35,161 nucleotides of DNA from a virus, in IMG/VR virus record IMGVR_UViG_3300036045_000512, positions 1 through 35,161 of that record; one strand, written 5' to 3'. This document shows positions 30,936-35,161 of this stretch, piece after piece; the stretch's first letter is position 1, and the number at the start of each line of letters is the position of its first letter. The position numbers and the translations under genes are program-made. The notes beneath the pieces were generated by a model. The model searched no databases. It saw nothing but the letters and a program-made list of their open reading frames with translations, and had not been told where the DNA came from.

Positions 30936-32023
30936 GTAACACCCGCTATTCCGACTCGCCGGACGATTTCTCGCCCGAACACGCCCTCGCCTCCGCTTCC
31001 CTATCGGGCATCAATATACCGCTCACGGTAGTCGCTCGGGTGGCGGGTGCGCGCGGTCCCGTCGCTGGCCGCCCCATGATCTGGCTGCACAACTACGCCC
31101 TCATGCGTCGCTTATCGGCGGACTCCCTGTCCGAGAGTCTCGGGCTCGATCGATCGGAAATTCGCGCCTCTCTCACCGATCCCTATGCTCCGGCCTCCAC
31201 GATCGAGCGATTCGGCGCGGCGGTCGGCAAGTTGCGCGACTCCCACGATCGCAGCCGGCGACGGCTCGCGCGCACTCGCGCGAGCAAGATGATCCATAAG
31301 GTGGTCAAGTCCGCTCTCGCGTCGCGCACCCCGTGTGAAGTCATAGGCCGGTGGAGGGCTGGGAAAAGTTGGTCGGCGTGGGAAGCCTATCAAGACGATA
31401 TGGATCGCGCGGCCTGGTTCCGATGCCCGTCGGACGACACCGATCGCTCCTTCATTTTCAGCTTGGCGCGGTCGCTCGGAATCGGCGTCGGGTCCGGCTG
31501 TAAGCCGGGCCAACTCCGCCCGAAGATTCTGTCTTGCTTTGGGTCCGGCGCGATCGAGTTGCTCATCATTGACGAAGCTCATTACCTGTGGCCATCGACC
31601 GTCTCTCGCTCGGGGCACCTGCCCAAGCCTAAGCGTCTCGAGTTTGTCCGCGAGCTGTACGATCTATTCATTCCTTCTCAAGTCGGCATCGTCCTACTGA
31701 CGACGCCCCAACATGCCGACCTCATGAGCCGCGCAATCTCGGGGCACGAGACCTGGGCACCGGGCCAATGGGACGGGCGCGTGCTCCGCTTCTCGTTGCC
31801 TGACTCCATGAGCGATGACGAGCTGGCCGATGTCGCACGCTGGCACGGGCCTGACCTCGCCGAGTCCGCATTGCCTTTGCTTGTCGAGTTCGCCAAAGCC
31901 TCGGAGGGCTACATGGGCAAGATGGTCCGCGCCATCGAATTAGCCCGCTCATTTTTTGGCAGCGAAAATGGAATCTCGCGCGACGCAGTCGGCGGAGCGA
32001 TCCGGCATATGTCCACTCCATGA
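30932..32023 (+). CDS. MuB-like AAA ATPase, transposition target protein (363 aa)
   Basis: ATP-dependent DNA-binding partner of the transposase, which chooses targets and gives target immunity in Mu. Walker A GRWRAGKS at residues 139-146, Walker B LLIIDEAH at 210-217. N-terminal region with helix-turn-helix-like sequence (LSADSLSESLGLDRSEIRAS). Start overlaps the transposase stop (ATGA) and the end overlaps the next gene (ATGA at 32020-32023). Length is somewhat greater than MuB (about 312 aa). Confidence 0.8.
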   Translation: MSNTRYSDSPDDFSPEHALASASLSGINIPLTVVARVAGARGPVAGRPMIWLHNYALMRRLSADSLSESLGLDRSEIRASLTDPYAPASTIERFGAAVGKLRDSHDRSRRRLARTRASKMIHKVVKSALASRTPCEVIGRWRAGKSWSAWEAYQDDMDRAAWFRCPSDDTDRSFIFSLARSLGIGVGSGCKPGQLRPKILSCFGSGAIELLIIDEAHYLWPSTVSRSGHLPKPKRLEFVRELYDLFIPSQVGIVLLTTPQHADLMSRAISGHETWAPGQWDGRVLRFSLPDSMSDDELADVARWHGPDLAESALPLLVEFAKASEGYMGKMVRAIELARSFFGSENGISRDAVGGAIRHMSTP

Positions 32024-32550
32024 ACTCCATCGCCGAACGTATTGTCGGAGTCATTGCCACTCGCCACGGCGAAGCCGAGTCCATTTCCGCTCGACAGATC
32101 GCCCGCCGGATCGGCTGGCCTCTTAGCCGGGAACGCGAGGTGCGTCGCATCATCGCGTCCGTGTGGGGTCGGGGCGACGCGGGCCCTTGGCTGCTTGGGA
32201 CTCGTTCGGGCGGCGGCTACTGGAGGGTCACGCAATTCGAGGAGGCCGCCTCCACCGCCAGATGGCTCCGCGCTCTGGCAGACCGCGCCCGGGCGCGGGC
32301 CGAGGCTTACGCTGCTCATTGCCGCAGATTTGGGCTCCACATCGGCGGCGGCGGGCAGCGATCTGACGCCATCGCCAAGCTCATCGAACGGCAGCGCGTC
32401 GAGCGCCTCAGCGACCGCGAGGTCGCCAAGCGATTCGGCCTCAGCGCCTCGACGTGGTGCCGCGTCCGCAGCGGTCGCTATCGCGGCTCGCTCGCCGCTA
32501 TTTCTTCGAAGATCGAATCCTCCCTCACCCCCCCCATATCCACATCATGA
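32020..32550 (+). CDS. HTH DNA-binding protein of early region (176 aa)
   Basis: Appears to hold two DNA-binding parts: an N-terminal winged helix-like stretch (AESISARQIARRIGWPLSRE) and a C-terminal HTH (LSDREVAKRFGLSASTWCRV), with an Arg/Ala-rich helix between them (ARWLRALADRARARAEAYAA). Overlaps the MuB-like gene (ATGA) and the next small gene (ATGA at 32547). Candidate for the middle or late activator in this phage, because no Mor/C homologue is recognised; this is inference. Confidence 0.6.
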   Translation: MNSIAERIVGVIATRHGEAESISARQIARRIGWPLSREREVRRIIASVWGRGDAGPWLLGTRSGGGYWRVTQFEEAASTARWLRALADRARARAEAYAAHCRRFGLHIGGGGQRSDAIAKLIERQRVERLSDREVAKRFGLSASTWCRVRSGRYRGSLAAISSKIESSLTPPISTS

Positions 32551-32717
32551 CCAAACCTCAATTCACGGAAGGCGCCTTGTTAAAGAAAGTCGTCGACGAG
32601 ATCCGAATGGCTGGGAGGAATTGCGGCTGGCCCACCGTCACCCCTGAGTTCAGTGCCTATGTCGATGGGTGGAACTCGGTCTCTCCGTCCTGCCTTCGCC
32701 TCAACATCGCCTATTGA
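32547..32717 (+). CDS. Hypothetical small early protein (56 aa)
   Basis: Unrecognised 56-aa protein (TKPQFTEGALLKKVVDEIRM then GWPTVTPEFSAYVDGWNSV). Start overlaps the stop of the HTH gene in an ATGA junction, which is the main support; the frame is open upstream to 32454. Followed by an 82-bp gap that holds a CA repeat but no gene or site I can identify. Confidence 0.5.
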   Translation: MTKPQFTEGALLKKVVDEIRMAGRNCGWPTVTPEFSAYVDGWNSVSPSCLRLNIAY

Positions 32718-32799
32718 TCCCATTTTGCCCGACGCTAGCCAGGCTCTCCCAACAGCACCGGCATGACCCTAGCGGCTGCCACACACACACTGAAAAACT

Positions 32800-33237
32800 A
32801 TGACCTCACAACACCTCAAATCCATGGTTGCCGAAGCCGTCATCCTCGACCGCCAGATCGCCGACATGATCGATCGGCTCGATGTCCTCAAGGACCGCCT
32901 TGTCGCCTTGGCAGAAGTTGGCGCCGACTCCCAGGTGCCGACCGATGGCGGCGGATGGTCCGTCACCTTCGAGGGCTTGGATGGCTGCGTGGCCCGCGTC
33001 ACCCAGGAAGGCCCGCGACTCAGATCCTCTGTATCGTCGGAGAAAGACGTGGCAAAAATCAAAGACGCGGCGGGCAGCTTCTTCGGGCGCCTCTTCGTCC
33101 CGAGTATCGCCTACAAGCCGGTCAGCGGGTTCCGCGCCGAGGCTGAGGCACTGCTTGCTCGCGGTGCTTCCAAGCTCATCAAGCTCGTCACCACCAAAGG
33201 AGCCACCAAAGTCTCCTACGAAACGAAGAATGGTTGA
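32800..33237 (+). CDS. Hypothetical early protein with N-terminal coiled coil (145 aa)
   Basis: Residues 9-40 are heptad-like helix (VILDRQIADMIDRLDVLKDR), then a compact domain ending KLIKLVTTKGATKVSYETKN. It is in the position where Mu carries Gam and similar small early genes, but its sequence does not resemble Gam, so I leave it unnamed. No Shine-Dalgarno is visible; a CA repeat precedes the start. Overlaps the next gene by 8 nt. Confidence 0.6.
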   Translation: MTSQHLKSMVAEAVILDRQIADMIDRLDVLKDRLVALAEVGADSQVPTDGGGWSVTFEGLDGCVARVTQEGPRLRSSVSSEKDVAKIKDAAGSFFGRLFVPSIAYKPVSGFRAEAEALLARGASKLIKLVTTKGATKVSYETKNG

Positions 33238-33658
33238 TTCGCCGATCAAGCAACTCGCTGCTGATCCCTTGGTGCGCATGGCCATCGAGCAGATAGCTCC
33301 GGATCCGGGCCGGCCCCTCCCGGGGCCTCCAAGGAATCGGCTCGTCACGGATCTCGACATCCAGGCGCTAGATCTCCGCATCAAGCGCCTGGAGGCGCTC
33401 CTTCCTCGGTTAGAGCGGATAGAGAAGTCGCTGCTTTTCGTCGAACTCATCGATGATGATGAGGTCGCGTTAAAACAAGCCTGCATGCGAGTCGGGATCT
33501 CAGCCGGGAAGGTACGATCGCATTGCCGCTCGGCGCACCTCGTAGCCAAGCGTCGCCAGGTGTACCAGATCCTGCATGAGTTGGGGTGGTCCTACTGCCG
33601 GATCGGACGCGCCTGTGATCGCAACCATGCCGCCGTCATGCACCTCTTATCCTTATGA
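33230..33658 (+). CDS. Protein with DnaA domain IV-like C-terminus (142 aa)
   Basis: N-terminal half is helical (DIQALDLRIKRLEALLPRLE). The C-terminal 35 residues (from about 107, KRRQVYQILHELGWSYCRIG then RACDRNHAAVMHLL) follow the DnaA domain IV signature, where the recognition helix has G-R-x-x-x-R-D/N-H-x-x-V. Here it reads IGRACDRNHAAV, so it is close to the canonical motif. Such domains bind DNA at DnaA-box-like sequences. Start at ATG 33230; it overlaps the stop of the 145-aa gene. Could recruit host replication to phage DNA or sequester DnaA sites. Confidence 0.65.
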   Translation: MVDSPIKQLAADPLVRMAIEQIAPDPGRPLPGPPRNRLVTDLDIQALDLRIKRLEALLPRLERIEKSLLFVELIDDDEVALKQACMRVGISAGKVRSHCRSAHLVAKRRQVYQILHELGWSYCRIGRACDRNHAAVMHLLSL

Positions 33659-34122
33659 CCCCAAAACAGACTAAGCTGTATTGGCTCAAATGGGGCCAGG
33701 TGTGCGAGTCCCATGGATGGACAGCCCTCAACACCGACCTCGACGCCAGGCGCAAGTCCTGCCACGTCCTGGCACTCGGGACTCCTAAGTCCTCCAAAGA
33801 CTTCTCCAACGCCGATCTCGACCGTGTTCTCAACGTGTTTAGTTCGCTAATTGATTCAGATGATCTAGCCACGCAGATCGACCGCCAGGCTTACGAGACA
33901 GGTGATGATGATCCCGGCGAACGCAAGCGCATCCTGCACAAAATCGCCTCGCTCGGCTTAGAGCAGCCTTACATCACCAAAGTGACTCGCAATATGTACC
34001 ACACATCACGATTCACCGACCTCACGCTCGACCAGCTCCTTAACCTCCGCAACACCCTGGCTAACCGCGCCCGCGTCCGGGACCAGCATCAGAAGGCTGG
34101 GCTTTGGGAGCGTCCTTCATGA
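33655..34122 (+). CDS. Possible GemA/Gp16-like early protein (155 aa)
   Basis: Weak resemblance to the Mu gp16 (GemA) regulatory family: it begins TPKQTKLYWLKWGQVCESHG, contains FSNADLDRVLNVFSSLID and ends with a helix (FTDLTLDQLLNLRNTLANRA) in a similar order. The match is below what I would rely on. Starts at an ATGA overlap with the DnaA-like gene and ends at one with the nucleotidyltransferase (34119-34122). Function in Mu is modulation of host DNA structure or gene expression; here uncertain. Confidence 0.45.
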   Translation: MTPKQTKLYWLKWGQVCESHGWTALNTDLDARRKSCHVLALGTPKSSKDFSNADLDRVLNVFSSLIDSDDLATQIDRQAYETGDDDPGERKRILHKIASLGLEQPYITKVTRNMYHTSRFTDLTLDQLLNLRNTLANRARVRDQHQKAGLWERPS

Positions 34123-34673
34123 AGTTCCCGCGCTCGCTCGCCTGCCAGGTCGCCCGCGAAGTGCTCGTGGCCATCACACCAGCATGCGAGCGCGTGATAG
34201 TTGCGGGCTCTTTGCGGCGTCGCAGACAGGAGGTCGGCGACGTCGAGATCCTCTACGTTTCGCGCATGGAGCAGGACCCGACATCCGACTTGTTCGCTCC
34301 AACGTCGCGGCCGGTCGTGGACTCGGCGATCGCGCTCCTCGAACAACGAGGAATCCTCCGCCGGCGTGAGAGCAAGATCGGGACTGAAGTATTTGGGCCA
34401 AAGAATAAGCTCATGGTGCATTTGCCGACCAGTGTCCCGGTCGACTTTTTCTCCACGACGGTCTCGGCATGGTGGAACTACCTCGTCTGCCGTACCGGCG
34501 GCAAGCAGAACAACATCCGGATTTGCGAGGCAGCTCGGAAGAAAGGCTGGCAGTGGAAGCCCTACTCGGAGGGCTTCCTCGAATACGGCTACCGTGTCAT
34601 TCCCGTGGCATCAGAACAGGAGGTCTTTTCCCTCGTCGGCCTCCCCTACCTAGAGCCATGGGAGCGGCAGTAA
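34119..34673 (+). CDS. DNA polymerase X-type nucleotidyltransferase (184 aa)
   Basis: A compact PolX-like protein. The nucleotidyltransferase signature is AGSLRRRRQEVGDVEILYVS (residues 29-48), with metal-binding Asp41 and Glu43, and a third acid at Asp109 in VPVDFFST. Downstream RTGGKQNNIRICEAARKKGW matches the 'TGs-x-x-h-n-x-x-lR-x-A' segment of PolX, and the C-terminus GLPYLEPWER has its characteristic Y-x-x-P-x-x-R end. The 8-kDa lyase and fingers regions at the N-terminus are missing, so it is a minimal palm plus thumb. Glu replaces the usual second Asp (D-x-D). Likely gap filling or terminal addition; the frame is open upstream, and ATG 34119 is chosen for the ATGA overlap. Confidence 0.75.
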   Translation: MKFPRSLACQVAREVLVAITPACERVIVAGSLRRRRQEVGDVEILYVSRMEQDPTSDLFAPTSRPVVDSAIALLEQRGILRRRESKIGTEVFGPKNKLMVHLPTSVPVDFFSTTVSAWWNYLVCRTGGKQNNIRICEAARKKGWQWKPYSEGFLEYGYRVIPVASEQEVFSLVGLPYLEPWERQ

Positions 34674-35161
34674 CGATCCCTCCAGTGCTCGATGCGTGCT
34701 GCGGGCCTCGCATGATGTGGTTTGATCGCGCCGATGGGCGGGCGCTCTTCGTGGACAAGCGGCGCGAGGTTTGCCATGCAGACACACGGGAGGGCCGGCG
34801 CGAAATCGTCGTCGATCCTAACATGCTGGCGGACTTCACCGCGCTGCCCTTCGCGGATGGCACATTCACGTTGGTCGTCTTCGATCCGCCGCACACCTTC
34901 GCCGGCCCGAACGGGTGGACACGGAAAAAATACGGGACGCTCACGCCAGCGTGGCGGGAGGAAATCAGCGCTGGATTCGCGGAGTGCTTTCGAGTGCTCT
35001 GCCCTCTCGGCACCATGATTTTCAAGTGGAGTGAGCACCGAGTGCCCGTGTCCACCGTCCTGTCGCTTACTCCCGAGAAGCCTCTCTTTGGACAACGCTG
35101 CGGATCGACCGCGAAAACTCACTGGCTGGTTTTCTTAAAAGAACTGGGAGGCAATCCTTAA
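34658..35161 (+). CDS. Class I SAM-dependent methyltransferase (167 aa)
   Basis: Motif I is DACCG at residues 12-16 (VLDACCGPRMMWFDRADGR), followed by a strand with an acidic end (ALFVDKR), and motif IV is DPPH at 76-79 (VVFDPPHTFAG), which suits an N6-adenine or related DNA methyltransferase. A separate target-recognition domain is absent. Very similar short proteins are widespread in phage genomes, often of unknown target. Start at ATG 34658 overlaps the end of the nucleotidyltransferase by 16 nt, and the frame extends further upstream to 34469. It ends at the last base of the window with TAA. Confidence 0.7.
   Translation: MGAAVTIPPVLDACCGPRMMWFDRADGRALFVDKRREVCHADTREGRREIVVDPNMLADFTALPFADGTFTLVVFDPPHTFAGPNGWTRKKYGTLTPAWREEISAGFAECFRVLCPLGTMIFKWSEHRVPVSTVLSLTPEKPLFGQRCGSTAKTHWLVFLKELGGNP

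Noticed and set aside
32800-33237. Mu Gam-like nuclease inhibitor
   Set aside because: Position fits, but the sequence shows none of the Gam pattern I know and is shorter.
1-35161. tRNA genes and transposase end sites at the window ends
   Set aside because: No cloverleaf-like or repeated terminal sequences seen by eye; the window starts and ends at gene stops, so the phage ends are probably outside.

Overview
The window is most of the genome of a Mu-like transposable siphophage, either integrated as a prophage or from free phage. The Mu-type landmarks are a DDE-type transposase followed by a MuB-like ATPase, a small terminase of the Mu gp27 type, a Mu gp28-type large terminase, a gp29-type portal, a gpI-type protease, and a gp36-like protein. 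No tail sheath or baseplate wedge genes are present. The tail genes are a tube protein, an assembly chaperone with a -1 frameshift extension and a long tape measure, so the virion should have a long non-contractile tail (B3/D3112-like rather than Mu-like). The DNA is GC-rich and uses Shine-Dalgarno sites and ATGA/GTGA stop-start overlaps at more than twenty gene junctions, which fits a GC-rich Gram-negative host. I cannot name the host from sequence alone; Verrucomicrobiota is a guess.

Layout. A divergent control region lies at about 27231-27290. To its left, on the minus strand, are an S24/LexA-type repressor (26541-27230) and a two-TM membrane protein (26013-26537). After a short gap comes one long late operon running left to position 1: lysis (alpha/beta hydrolase, small protein, CHAP-type endolysin, membrane/coiled-coil protein), packaging (winged helix, TerS, TerL), head (portal, protease, scaffold, decoration protein, capsid), then head-tail joining and tail genes. 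The tail part holds a probable MuF-metallopeptidase fusion, a terminator-like protein with a chitobiase-C-like domain, the tube protein, three appendage genes and a fibre with an SGNH hydrolase domain. It ends with the frameshifting chaperone, tape measure, hub protein and a distal protein.

To the right, on the plus strand, the early operon runs to the end of the window. It holds a Ner/Cro-like regulator, small DNA-binding and unknown proteins, the transposase, the MuB-like ATPase, an HTH protein and a protein with a DnaA domain IV-like C-terminus. The last genes are a possible GemA-like protein, a compact DNA polymerase X-type nucleotidyltransferase and a SAM-dependent methyltransferase.

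How it works together. The repressor should occupy the GTGATAAC-type sites between the divergent promoters to hold lysogeny. When it is lost, the Ner-like protein and the transposase/ATPase pair drive replicative transposition, then the leftward operon makes and releases particles. The points most worth following up are the MuF-metallopeptidase with a small opposite-strand acidic ORF next to it, the well-formed frameshift signal in the tail chaperone, the PolX/methyltransferase pair, the lipase-box hydrolase in the lysis cassette, the very basic tail on the capsid protease, and the 26-bp palindrome inside an early gene. The phage termini (transposase end sites) are not visible.
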